Assembly (NCBI GenBank): GCA_023512835.1
Contig: CM042084.1
Location: 56,226,793 to 56,290,792, forward strand
DNA length: 64,000 nt
From: Taxillus chinensis
Lineage: Eukaryota > Streptophyta > Magnoliopsida > Santalales > Loranthaceae
Direction of reading: 5' to 3'
The translations under genes were made by a program, and so were the position numbers. How positions within the stretch are numbered: position 1 is the first letter of the stretch; every line of letters begins with the position of its first letter. Below, piece after piece: positions 43,251 through 53,798 of this stretch. The notes under the pieces were generated by a model. That model was not told the DNA's origin. It saw only the letters and a program-made list of their open reading frames with translations, and made no database searches.

Positions 43251-44340
43251 CAGAAGGGGAAGGTCGAGGTGGCCATGAGAGAGTGGAAGCGGAGAGCCAT
43301 GGGCAACTTGCTTTTGGCCTATGGCTTGTGATGGTCGGATGTCTTTGAGTCCCAGGTTGTTGTACCAAGATCTGCAACGGTGTCCGGAGGGACAATTGGG
43401 AGATATTGAGTGTGAGGTTCTTCGTGCTCGTATTGAGGCTTGTGAGACTACATGGGGTGCCATCGTCGATCGTGTCCGACCGAGACTGTAGGTTCACTTC
43501 CCGTTTTTGGCCAAGGGTTTGCAGGAGGCCATGGGGACAGCGCTTCACCTAAGTGTAGCCTTTCACCCCGAGACTGATGGCCGGACGAGGGGACAGATTG
43601 GGGACTTGGGACATGTCGAGGGCTGTGTGCTAGATTTTGGGGGTTCGTGGGCAACTCACCTTCCTTTGATGGAGTTTGCCTACAACAACGGCTTATCGGG
43701 CATCCATTGGGATGGCTCCTGAAGGCATTGTATGGCGGATCGTGCCGATCACCCTTGTGTTGGACCGAGGTAGGAGAGGCAGCTCTCTTGGGACCATAGT
43801 TGGTTCAAGAGGCTGCCGAGAAGGTTAAGCTGATTCGTCAAGTGCATGTTATCACCTGAGTCGCCAAAAATCTTACGTGGATCACGGCGGCGACCTTGAG
43901 TTTTTTGTGGGTGATCATGTGTTCCTTCGTGTTTCTCCACGTTGTGGGCACCCACGATTTGGGCGTGGTTCCAAGCTATTTTCGCGGTTTATTGGCCCTT
44001 TTTCGGTTATGGCTCGTGTGGGCCCGTAGCTTACGAGGTTAGCATTGCCACCGTTATTCGAGTCGGGTGCACAATGTGTTCCGCGTGTCCCAAGTTGAGG
44101 AAATATCATCCCGACCCCACCCATGTGATCGATCGGGGGGACATTGATACGAGGACGACATGACGGTTGTTGAGGCCCCTAACCGTATTTCAGACCGGCG
44201 GGAGAAGCTTTTGCATGGTCGTGCTATTCCTTTGGTTCGCGTGCTATGGCATCACCGTGGCATTGAGGAGGAGACGTGGGAACGTGAGTCCATGATGCGT
44301 GAGCAACACCCAAAGTTGTTCGAGGGACGAACAATCTTAA
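43251..44340 (+). pseudogene. complex F integrase with internal deletion
   Basis: The N-terminal part reaches VLRARIEAC and then jumps at about 43441 to [18 protein letters not shown] sequence. Compared with A this removes about 450 bases holding the HHCC zinc region and the first catalytic aspartate. The rest of the core ([22 protein letters not shown]), the C-terminal region and the chromodomain-like tail (RRISDRREKLLHGRAIPLV) are present in shifting frames. The pol end MREQHPKLFEG closes it. Confidence 0.82.
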
Positions 44341-44683
44341 GAGTGGGAAGTGGGTTAGCCGACAAAGGATGTTGATTTGCTTTGTATGTTGTATTGTATT
44401 TGTATTTGTTTTGTCCTTTGGGACGGGTATGTATTGAAGATATGTTATGAGATTGAGACTTGTATTTGTGATACACGGGCATGTGGTATATGCATTTTAA
44501 TGCCTATGGTTTATGCAATCGTGGTGGTGTTTTTTGAGTTTGCGGACGATATCCCGTTATATCTTGTGTCGATGTATGACCCATTTGGGTGTTGTTCTTG
44601 CCATTTTACAAATGGGTGAATATGTTTGTTATTTCTTGCATCTTGTTTCTTTCAGAGGACAAAAAGTCTTAAGGGGTAGAGGA
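44341..44683 (+). other. complex F 3' untranslated region and polypurine tract
   Basis: Conserved 3' region with the purine tract AAGGGGTAGAGGA at 44671-44683 abutting LTR copy 2. The last 208 bases (from GGGCATGTGGTATATGC) are repeated at 46002-46212. Confidence 0.8.
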
Positions 44684-45255
44684 TGTAATGACCCGTGTTT
44701 TGGGATGTGAGGAGTTAGTCGCAATTATGCTTTGAGTGGCAATTGTTGGATTTGTGAGTTTTATCCCGACACACAGTGGCTTGAACACTTTGTTTGATGG
44801 TGAGTAAGTTAGAGGCAAGATTTGAGCCCGAGAGAAGCTGGGGTCGGCAGACGCAACAATGCACGTGACAATAGTTGTCACGGGCAGGAGGTTTTCGCAT
44901 GGGAGCCTTCCAACGTTGTTCTAAAGCTCGGGGAAAAATCTTGGGAATTTAGAGCTTGCACATGACAATGGTCTTTGTCACATTCAGCCATATTTGCACC
45001 ATCACCTTAGTTTTGTTATTCTAGTAATCTTTTCCCAAAGGGCCACGTTTGAATTGTGGATATTTTGGCATGTATGGATGCGGAAAGGTTATAGTGTGTC
45101 ATCAAAACTACGTCGTTTTGATGCTTTGGGGTTCACTTAATCAAAACTACGTCGTTTTGATATTGAGGTGTCTATATAAAGAGGTGGAGGTCTCCTTGTT
45201 TTAGGTTTAGGGTTTTCCATCGGCCCACGGCGGCCTTGCAGAGAGAGAGAGAGAT

Positions 45256-45314
<59 letters not shown>

Positions 45315-45994
45315 CTTGGTCTTGCTTGTGGTGATTCACGGGAGTGGACGGAGTTTGGCGTGGAGGCAAGAACGTGAAGGATCCTTCGGTAGGGGTTCTG
45401 TTCCTTGAATCTATCCCAGGGTTTTGGCTTGTGGCTTCTTGAGTATATATGTAAATATATGTAAATCCATATAGGTGTGATCTCCTATATGGATGTTGGC
45501 CTTCAATGGCGTTTTTGGTTTAGTGCGACGTTGAGACCGGGTTTGAGGCCGTTGATATGCCTATGCGACTATGCGGGTTACGTGTTTGATTTTATGCCTG
45601 TGTGGCTATGTATGTTACGTGTTTGATTTTATGCCTGTGTGGCTATGTATTTTAGGTGTTTGATTTTATGCATGTGTGGCTATGTATGTTTGGTGTTTGA
45701 TATTATGCCTGGGTGGTATGCTTGTTATGTGTTTGATGTTTTGCCTGTGTGGCCGAGTTGTATGCTACGTGTTTGTTGGTGGGCTGTGTAGATGTGGACC
45801 GTGCCTAAGAGGCGGTGATTGTTAGCTGAGAGGCATAGCCTAAGAGGCCGTGAATGTGTTCCTGAGAGGCAATGATTGTGAGCCTGTGGGCCGTGGATAT
45901 GTGCCTGAGAGGCGTGGATGTGAGCTTTGTGTGGCCGTGGATACGCGGGGCCTGTGTGGCCGTGGCTTGTTTGTATTGACTTATCTTCAAATTG
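44684..45994 (+). repeat. complex F second LTR, truncated
   Basis: Colinear with the 5' LTR from TGTAATGACC to CTTCAAATTG and then ends abruptly. TATATAA 45173-45179, compound GA tract 45240-45314, hairpin 45465-45494. It lacks the acceptor-like site, AATAAA and terminal CA. Confidence 0.88.
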
Positions 45995-46212
45995 ACTATG
46001 CGGGCATGTGGTATATGCATTTTAGTGCCTATGGTTATGCAATTGTGGTGGTGTTTTGTTAAGTTTGCGGACGTATATCCCATTACATGTTGTGTGCGGT
46101 GTATGACCCATTTGGGTCTTATGGCTTGCCGTTTTACAAATGGGTAGCATATGTTTGTTATTTCTTGCATGTTGTTTCTGTCCAAGGACGAAAAGTCTTA
46201 AGGGGTAGATGA
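45995..46212 (+). repeat. duplicated 3' untranslated segment plus purine tract between LTR 2 and LTR 3
   Basis: GGGCATGTGGTATATGCATT onward repeats 44476-44683, ending in AAGGGGTAGATGA, a copy of the purine tract with one change. It is what remains of a second internal region. Confidence 0.85.
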
Positions 46213-46775
46213 TGTAATGACCAGTGTTTTGGGATGTGAGGTGTTAGTCGCAGTTATGCCTTTTGAGTGGCAATTGTTGGATTTTAGGGAGTTTTATCCC
46301 GACACATATTGGCTAGAACACTTTGTTTGATGGTGAGTAAGCTAGGGGCAAGATTTGAGCCTGAGAGGAAGCTTTTTGGGGCTGCACGCGACAATGGACG
46401 TGACAATGGTTGACACGGGCAGTGAGGTATTTGCATGTGAGCCTTCCTAAAGTTGTTCTAAAGCTAGGGGAAAAATCTTAGGGCATTTGGAGCTTGCACA
46501 TGACAATGGTCTTTGTCACGTGCAGCCATATTTTTGCACCATTACCTTGGTTTTGTTATTCTAATAATCTTTTCCCAAAGGACCATGTTTGAATTGGGGA
46601 TATTTCAGCATGTATGGATGCGGAAAGGTTATTGTGTGTCATCAAAACTACGTCGTTTTGATACTGGGGTTCACTTAATCAAAACTACGTCGTTTTGATA
46701 TTGAGGTATCTATATAAAGAGGTGGAGGTCTCCTTGTTTTAGGTTTAGGGTTTTCCATCAGCCACAGCAGCCGTC

Positions 46776-46832
<57 letters not shown>

Positions 46833-47829
46833 GAGCTTCTAGTCTTGATGTGGTGATTCGCGGGAGTGGACGGAGTTTGGCGTGAAGGCAAGAGCATGAA
46901 GGATCCTTGAGGTAGGGGTTCTGTTCCTTGAATCTATCCTAGGGTTTTGGCTTGTGGCTTCTTGAGTATATATGTAAATATATGTAAATCCATATAGGTG
47001 TGATCTCCTATATGGATGTTGGCCTTCAATGGCGTTTTTGGTTTAGTACTGATGTTGAGACTGTGTTTGAGGCCGTTGATATGCCTACGCGACTATGCGG
47101 GTTACGTGTTTGATTTTATGCCTGTGTGGCTATGTATGTTAGCTGTTTGATTTTATGCCTTTGTGGCTATGTATGTTAGGTGTTTGATATTATGCCTGGG
47201 TGGTATGCATGTTAAGTGTTTGATGTTTTGTCTGTGTGGCTGAGTTGTATGCTACGTGTTTGTTGGTGGGCCTGTTTGGCTGTGGACTGTGCCTGAGAGG
47301 CAGTGATTGTTAGCCTAAGAGACTGTGAATGTGTGCCTGAGAGGCAATGATTGTGAGCCTATGGCTGTGGATATGTGCTTGGGAGGCAGTGACTGTGAGC
47401 CTGTATGGCTGTGGATACGCGAGGCCTGTGTGGCTGTGGCCTGTTTGTATTGACTTGTCTTCAAATTGTCTATTATACCTGTTTAAATATTCATACCATG
47501 ACACTGCACTTGTACACGTGGCATGTAGATGCTAGGAGCATTGGACGGGTTTGGGAGACATGATCCCTACTGAGCTGTGGTTGCTCACCCCTCCAACTAT
47601 GATGTGTTTTCTTTTCAGGAGCCTATAGGCGTTAGGTGGAACACCAAGGTGGAAGCCACTGTTTGCTCTTTTATTTTTATTACTGAGGTTTTGGGGAAGT
47701 TATGTAACCCCGGTGGGGAAACGTTGTAAAATGGGAATGAATTGTAATAAAGGCACATTGTATACATTTATTCTGGTTTATGCTTAATAAAGATTTTTGA
47801 TTCCGTCTATGAATATCTGTTGTGGATGG
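46213..47829 (+). repeat. complex F third LTR, 3' end missing
   Basis: TATATAA 46711-46717, hairpin 46988-47017, predicted acceptor TCTTTTCAG near 47620, AATAAA near 47746. It ends at TGTTGTGGATG; relatives continue about 120 bases to GGGGCGTGACA. The next base belongs to the E-type RT. Confidence 0.88.
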
Positions 47830-48360
47830 GGACAACACCTATTAGCGACCTACCGGATGGCGCCCGACGAGCTTAGAGAGCTCAAGAGGCGGATAGATGA
47901 TCTTCGGCACGAAGCTTTATCGAGCGAGTAGCTCACCATGGGGCGCTCTAGTGTTGTTCGCCAAGAAGGCGGATGGTTCGCTTCGGTCGTGTATAGACTA
48001 CCGAAAGGCCGAACCAGGTGACCGTGAAGAACAGGTATCCATTACGAGGATCGATGATTTATTCGATCGGTTTCGAGGTGCGAGATGGTTTTCCAAGATA
48101 GACTTGATATCCTGGATATCATCGGTTGAGAGTTAGGGAGGCAGATATCCCTAAGACCGCGTTTAGTTGTCATTATGGGCATTATGAGTGGCTCGTGATG
48201 CCGTTTGGGCTCACGAATGCTCCAGCGGTGTTTATGGGATTGATAAACCAGGTGTTTGCTCCATATCTAGACATGTTCAATGTGGTGTTCATTGACGATA
48301 TTTTGGTCTATTTAGCAACCAAGAGGGAGCATGAGAAGCATTTGCAGGTTGTGTTCTAGA
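47830..48360 (+). pseudogene. element E reverse transcriptase
   Basis: Begins in the RT N-terminal region (PISDLPDGA... against PISQVAYRMGPAEL of B), so protease and linker are absent. It continues [43 protein letters not shown] and the catalytic [11 protein letters not shown]. Frameshifts occur near 48000 and 48110, and a stop follows QVVF at about 48357. Confidence 0.85.
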
Positions 48361-49080
48361 CCTTGTGAGAGCACCAGTGTACGCGAAGTTTACAAAATGT
48401 GACTTCTAGTTACAACGGGTGAACTTCTTAGGGCATGTGGTATCTTCGGAGGGTATCACAGTGGATCCTGAGAAAATTGAGGCGGTTATATCGTGGAAGA
48501 GGCCCACGAATGTGTTTAAGATTCGTAGCTTCCTTGGTTTGGCAAGCTATTATCGGAGGTTTGTGGAGGATTTTTCCAAGTTAGCAGCTCCTGTGACGAA
48601 TCTGACTAGGAAGGGAGTTCCTTTTGTTTGGTCTGATGCATGTGAGAGTGCTTTTATGGAGCTGAAGGCACGATTAACTTCAGCACCTATCCTTATTCTT
48701 CCATAGGAGGGTGTGCCTTTCGAGGTGTATTGTGATGCTTCCAGGGTGGGGCTTGATTGTGTGTTGATGCAGACTTTGCAGGTGATTGCTTATGGGTCTA
48801 GGAAGTTGAGACCACATGAGCAGAACTATCCCACGCACGATTTGGAGTTGGCTGCAGTGATCTTTGCCCTAAAGTGCTGGCAGCATTATCTCCTTCGGAG
48901 AAATTTGTGGTGTATACAGACCACAAGAGCTTGCAGTATATATTTTCTTAGAGAGACCTGAACCTTAGGCAGAGGCAGTGGGTGGAGTACTTGCAACAGT
49001 TTCAATTTGATATGTTGCACACCCTGGCAAGGGAAATGTGGTGGCGGATGCTCCGAGTAGGAAGAGCAAGGCCGTGGTTG
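48361..49080 (+). pseudogene. element E RT connection and RNase H
   Basis: [20 protein letters not shown] and [20 protein letters not shown] are open for 95 codons to a TAG (48704), then RNase H with [18 protein letters not shown] and [20 protein letters not shown] later indel (near 48890) breaks LLRRNLW. The domain is more complete than in F. Confidence 0.85.
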
Positions 49081-50060
49081 CCCATTGTGCCATTAAGGAA
49101 TGGGAAATGATGGGACAATTGGTAGCGATGAGGTTACGAGATGGTGACTAGTGATGGGCAAGGGATGCTCGGTGTTGTTGTCGTAGTCCCAGGGTACGGA
49201 TAGGATCATAGAGGATCAAGTGGGAGACGTTAACCGTGAGGTCATCGGGGACGGGATTCGGACCGGGCGGGCATCTTCGATTGGACCGAGGATGCGAGCA
49301 TGTACTATGATATAGGGGTAGATTGATAGTTCCCACTTCTATTCAAGAGGAGGTTCTTCGGGAATTTCACCGGTCACGGTTAGTTGTACATCCTGGTGGG
49401 ACCAAGATGTACCATGCCCTGAGAAGAGAATATTTGTGCCTAGGCCTGAAGAAGGCCGTTGCTAGTTATGTGAGGAGGTGTTTGACCTATTAGCAAGTCA
49501 AGGCAGAGCACCTGAGATCAGATGGTGAGTTGCAGTCATTGCCAGTGCCAGAGTGGAAATGGCACCACATAACCATGGATTTTGTCACTGGACTTCCTTG
49601 TTCCAGGGGACACGACACCATATGGGTTATTGTGGACCGATTGACCAAATCGGCGCATTTTATTTTGATTCGGGAGACCGACACAGTGAGGACTTTGGGA
49701 CAGAGGTATCTTGATGTTATTATGCAGTTACATGGAGTCCCATTGTCTATTGTATTTGATCGGGATGACAGATTCATCTCTCAGTTTGGGGACAATTGTA
49801 GTGAGCTTTGGGTACTAGGGTGAACCTGAGTACAACTTTTCATCCGCAGATGGACGGTCAGTTAGAGTGGATGATTCAGGTACTCGAGGAAATGTTGCGT
49901 GCCTGTGTCCTAGATTTTGGAGGTTGTTGGGAGACTCACCTTCCTTTGGTGGAGTTCTCTTACAACAACAGTTATCAGGCCACGATTGGGATGGCTCTGT
50001 ATGAGGCGCTATATGGGCGGCCTTGTAGATCACCTTTGTGTTGGGCATAGACGGGATGAA
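49081..50060 (+). pseudogene. element E integrase
   Basis: HHCC region (HPGGTKMYHALRREY ... RCLTY-stop-QVKAEH, with the second Cys of the usual CxxC pair changed to Tyr and a stop after it), core [67 protein letters not shown]. The usual E-T-D-G-Q-T-E-R reads Q-M-D-G-Q-L-E-W, so neighbours of the catalytic glutamate are changed. WETHLPLVEFSYNN and ALYGRPCRSPLCWA follow. Confidence 0.85.
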
Positions 50061-50640
50061 CAGTGGTTCTGGGTCCTGATATGGTTTGAGAGACCATGGA
50101 GATTGTGCGGTGATTCGACGGCGTATGTTGACAGCGTAGAGTAGGCAGAAGTCCTACGCGGATCAAAGGCGTCGCCCTTTGCAGTTTGAGGTGGGTGATC
50201 GTGTATTTTTGTGGTTTTCGCTGCGTCGAGCGCATCAAAGGCTTGGGCGCAAATCCAAACTCTCCCCTCGTTTGTGGGGCCATTTGAGATTATTGCCACC
50301 GTGGGCACAGTGGCTTACCGATTAGTTTTGCCACCGTAGTTGGCGCAAGTACATGATGTGTTCCATGTGTCTCAGTTGAGACGGTATCACCCAGATCCTT
50401 CTCATGTGTTGGACTATCACGAGATAGACTTGGCTGATGATGATGCCGTTGTTGAGATGCCGGCATAGATTTTGGATAGGCGGGAGCAGGTCTTGCGGGG
50501 CAAAACGATCCCACTGGTCCGGGTGTTATGGCGACACTGAGGCATGGAGGAGTAGACTTGGGAGGAAGAGAGCTAGATGCGGGTTCTTCATCCTGAGTTG
50601 TTCGATGACGATTAGTCCTGAGGTGGGGAGGATGTGAGGG
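50061..50640 (+). pseudogene. element E integrase C-terminal region and pol end
   Basis: LQFEVGDRVFLWFSLRRAH and KLSPRLWG are visible, then VPCVSVETVSPRS-like fragments in other frames and an ILDRREQVLRGKTIPLVRVL-like tail read across indels. It ends at a TCGATGACGATTAGTCCTGA block followed by GGTGGGGAGGATG, like the pol-end block of A. Confidence 0.75.
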
Positions 50641-50729
50641 CCTTCCCTGAGGTATGCGTTATGTTTTATGCATTTGTTTTGTATATGTGTCCTTGAGATG
50701 TGGTTTAGCTCGTTGTTGTTGTTAGATCT
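50641..50729 (+). other. element E 3' untranslated region, part 1
   Basis: Non-coding sequence up to the insertion at 50730. It resumes at 53634 and leads to the purine tract AAGGTGGGGAGGA (53786-53798). Confidence 0.6.
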
Positions 50730-52314
50730 TGTCATCACCCGTTTTTGACCGGGCTCATTGCTAGCTTTTGTGAAAGGACTCCGTGCTAGTTCATTTCGCT
50801 AATCCTAGAGTCATCCCTGCACAAGGCTCGCACAAACCATTAAAGAAAAGAAATACACAGAGTCACCACCAAACAAATTAAAGGTGTGATTGGGCACCTA
50901 GAAAAAGAAAGGGTCTACGGTTCCAGAAAATTAGGTTCGGGAGTCGGTTACGTGTGGGGAAGGAAGAAAAACTCTTGCACCCCCATAATGCCCACAATTG
51001 GTACCTAGTCTTGATCTATGGGTGTTTGCTTGCATTATTGAAAAGGAAGTTATTTTTATGTATTTTTAATTCTAGGAAAAAAAATAGCTTTTAGAATCTA
51101 GGCCTTAAAACAAAAAAAGGATTTGAAGTAAAAAAGAGGCATTCTAATTTTAGAAAAATAATGTGGGATCTAGGCCCATGTGACAGTATTACAGTTTTTA
51201 TAAGAAAACAAAAGTAATTTCCTTTTTTAGAAAAGACAACAAAAACAATTTGAATTCAAATATAAAAATATTGTCACAATTGATATTAGCTCAGGTAATC
51301 TAGAATATGAGCATCTAGGACTCGACCCCATGACCACCAAGGCCTTATTTTATTTTTTCTAGAAAACATACTCTTTGTTTGTCCTTTTTAATTTTTGAAG
51401 AAAAAAAGAATGTGAGTTAAAAAGAAAACTGTTCACTTCAAAACATTTGAGCAAAGAAGCCTTAACAGCTTAAATATGAACAAATTAAAGAGAAAAACCT
51501 AGGTAAATTTTTATGGCCAAGCTTGGAGATCCTCCTTTAAAAAGTCTCCTTGAAAACACAAGGTGTTAGAAAGAAAAATGCAGCTTTCCTTTCCCGCCTT
51601 GAATCTGCGTCTGCGCTTCTAGACTGTTTGCTCCTTGCTTTGGAAGGGCCTCCTTTGATAATTGATGTTTGATGTTCCCACTGATGGCCTCCCCGTTGAC
51701 GCCTTCTACCATTGGAAGAGGACGATCAATTCTGGGTCTTTTCTCTTGAGGATCCTTGGATATTCTCTCTCTGGTTTTTTACTCTCTCCTGAAATAATTT
51801 CTCTTCTCATACGTGATCATTGATGCCCCCTTGAGGTTTGTGGATAGCCTATTTATAGGTATTTTAAGGGACGTATCCGTTGGTGCATTAATTGCACTCT
51901 TTATAATTTCCAAAGAGTCAATTGTAGTGTCCCGAGGGCTTAATTATGGCTTCCTATTCCCATGTTTTGAAAAAAGAGAGTCCCGATGCCTAAAAATAAA
52001 TAAATCACTTGGGATTATTTATTCCTCTCGTTATTTAGATGCCTTGGTGGGTAAGGGCTGGATAAACCTCCCGGTATATTGGTGCCGTTGGGAATTAATA
52101 GCCATGCAATCCCCAGGGTCAACTTTGATGTCCCGAGGATTTTAATTACGGAGGCTCCCTGTCCCTATGCTTAAAAATGGAGTCCCCAAGATGCTGATTG
52201 CAATTAATGCATTAAAAAGGATTTTTCTGGATTTTTCAGAGTCCCAATGCTTTGAAGTTCTTTCCAGACCATGTGGAGAGTTATTTTGGAGTTTTTCCGA
52301 ATTATTGACCAGGT

Positions 52315-52790
52315 TTGACCTCTGGATCTGGGCTTATTCCGGATCAGTGGCCTTATTCCGCATCAATGGGCTTAGCTCGGATTTAACCAGGTTTGACCTC
52401 CTGGATCTGGGCTTATTCCTGGATCAATGGCCTTATTCTGCATCAATGGGTCCTTATTCCGCGTTAACAGGTCCTTATTCCGCATCAATGGGTTTAGCCC
52501 GGATTTGTCAGGCGTAATTTCCTTACTCCATATCGGTGCTAATTCCTTGCTCCATGTGAATGGTTAGCCCGGATTCCTTACTCCGGATTTGACCAAGTTT
52601 GACCGCCAGATCTGGGCTTATTCAGGATCAGTGGGCTTAGCTCGGATTTGACCAAGTTTGACCACCGGATTTGGGCTTAGCCCGAATTTGACCAAGTTTG
52701 ACCAGCGGATCTGGGCTTATTCCGGATCAGCGGGCTCTTATTCCGCACCAATGGGCTTGGCCCGGATTTGACCAAGTTAGCCTGGATTTG
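52315..52790 (+). repeat. TTATTCCGGATCAGTGG minisatellite in the insertion
   Basis: Imperfect units of GGATCTGGGCTTATTCCGG, ATCAGTGGGCTTAG(C/T)(C/T)CGG and ATTTGACCAAGTTTGACC alternate for about 475 bases. The TTA(T/G/C)TCCGGATCAGTGG core is shared with element E LTRs and the copia LTR. The ORF of 116 aa at its left is not coding. Confidence 0.8.
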
Positions 52791-52874
52791 ACCTTGTTTG
52801 ACCTCCAAATTTCACGTTTCTCCAAAAAATTCCTGGTGTACACTTAGTTGCCACGTGGCGACTCTACTTGGGCT

Positions 52875-53633
52875 TCCTTAGGCCTCTCTTGTTCTCACTT
52901 GCTGTGTAAGGAAAGTGCCTTTGTATATATACTTGGCGAAGGAGAAGCAAAACCGGCAATGTGGACAAACATGCATATGAAGAACCAAAATTCGTGGAAA
53001 ATTGACAGATTTATGGGGCAACTTCAAAAATTCATAAATTTCTCCACGAGCTCGGATTAGGGCCAAGTTGGTCTTGTTTTGCTCGAAATTCTGTTATATA
53101 TCTTCTGAAAGTGGAATCACTCCAAAAGGATCAGGAATGTAGGAGAAACTTGGGAAATACCGCACGGAGGTACATGATAAAGTGAACATTCCTGGCTGTC
53201 CAATTCAAAAATTCATAGTTAATTGCACTGAACTCTGATTACCCTCAAATTTGTACAAGGTTTGGTTGCCAACTTTGAAAAATCATAACTAATTGAATAT
53301 AGCCCAGAATATTTGCAAACCAATTGGAAATGATAGATAAAGATGTTATCTAATCAACGCAATTGACTTTGTTGGATTACGACAAGTATCGGGGAAGTTA
53401 TTAATAAAATAGCAGGCTGCACACCGGTTGTCCAATTCAAATTGGCCCTTTTGTCATAATCATTTCATTTTTTCTCGGAATCAAGTGTGGTCAAGTGCGT
53501 TGTCCTCCAAATGTCATCCTCTATCAGTTGGAGCTTGTTTTGGGGCATATAAAGGTCTCCCAAAGTGGTCCCTAGTCTTGCGGTCTTTCATCGAGTGCGG
53601 TTGTGATCTAACCCGGTCAAAATGGGGTTCAAT
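52875..53633. other. right part of the insertion, no gene recognised
   Basis: AT-rich sequence with repeated CCAATTCAAA(A/T)... and AATTCATA(A/G)... phrases. No domain is visible in the short frames. The end carries the reversed TTTTGACCGGG motif. Confidence 0.5.
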
Positions 53634-53785
53634 AGATCTTATGAGCTTTTTTTGGCTTGTTGTGAATTACATTGCACCTATGTTGTTGGTGATCATGTTT
53701 TGTGTCATGTTGTTGTGCGGCGCTTGAGCTTGAGTTTTTCTATGTCCTTTGGGCAAGTGTTTTATTTTCGAGGACAAAAAGTCCT

Positions 53786-53798
53786 AAGGTGGGGAGGA
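53786..53798 (+). promoter_or_regulatory. element E polypurine tract
   Basis: AAGGTGGGGAGGA directly before the 3' LTR, preceded by TTTTCGAGGACAAAAAGTCCT, the same block as in the A group. Confidence 0.85.

Larger units (their letters stand above)
37841..47829 (+). mobile_element. complex F: gypsy element with three LTR copies
   Basis: An element of the A/B group inserted in E. It has a 5' LTR, primer site, gag to integrase, a purine tract, a second LTR (44684) cut at about 45994, a 211-base piece that repeats the element's own 3' untranslated end, a second purine tract, and a third LTR (46213) that stops about 120 bases short of its end at 47829. No target duplication can be checked because the right end is lost. 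Coding regions have very many single-base indels. Confidence 0.88.
50730..53633. mobile_element. unclassified insertion with inverted end motifs
   Basis: Both junctions share the 8 bases TAGATCTT (50723-50730 and 53633-53640). Near each end, in opposite orientation, lies TTTTGACCGGG (left 50743-50753, right reversed at about 53611-53621), with weaker similarity further in. That suggests a terminal inverted repeat and an 8-bp duplication, as in a DNA transposon. Against this, the left end TGTCATCACCC and a TGGCGACTCTACTTGGGC at 52855 look like an LTR start and a tRNA-Arg-type primer site of Tat/Ogre elements. No transposase or pol frame is visible. Confidence 0.5.

Noticed and set aside
50629..50729. 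A separate 3' LTR starting TGTGAGGGCC after the pol of element E
   Set aside because: It follows a purine-like tract, but no matching LTR start or end was found elsewhere in the window, and the sequence continues into the E 3' region on both sides of the insertion.
52167..52517. 116-aa ORF in the 50.7-kb insertion
   Set aside because: Most of it is the translation of the TTATTCCG minisatellite.
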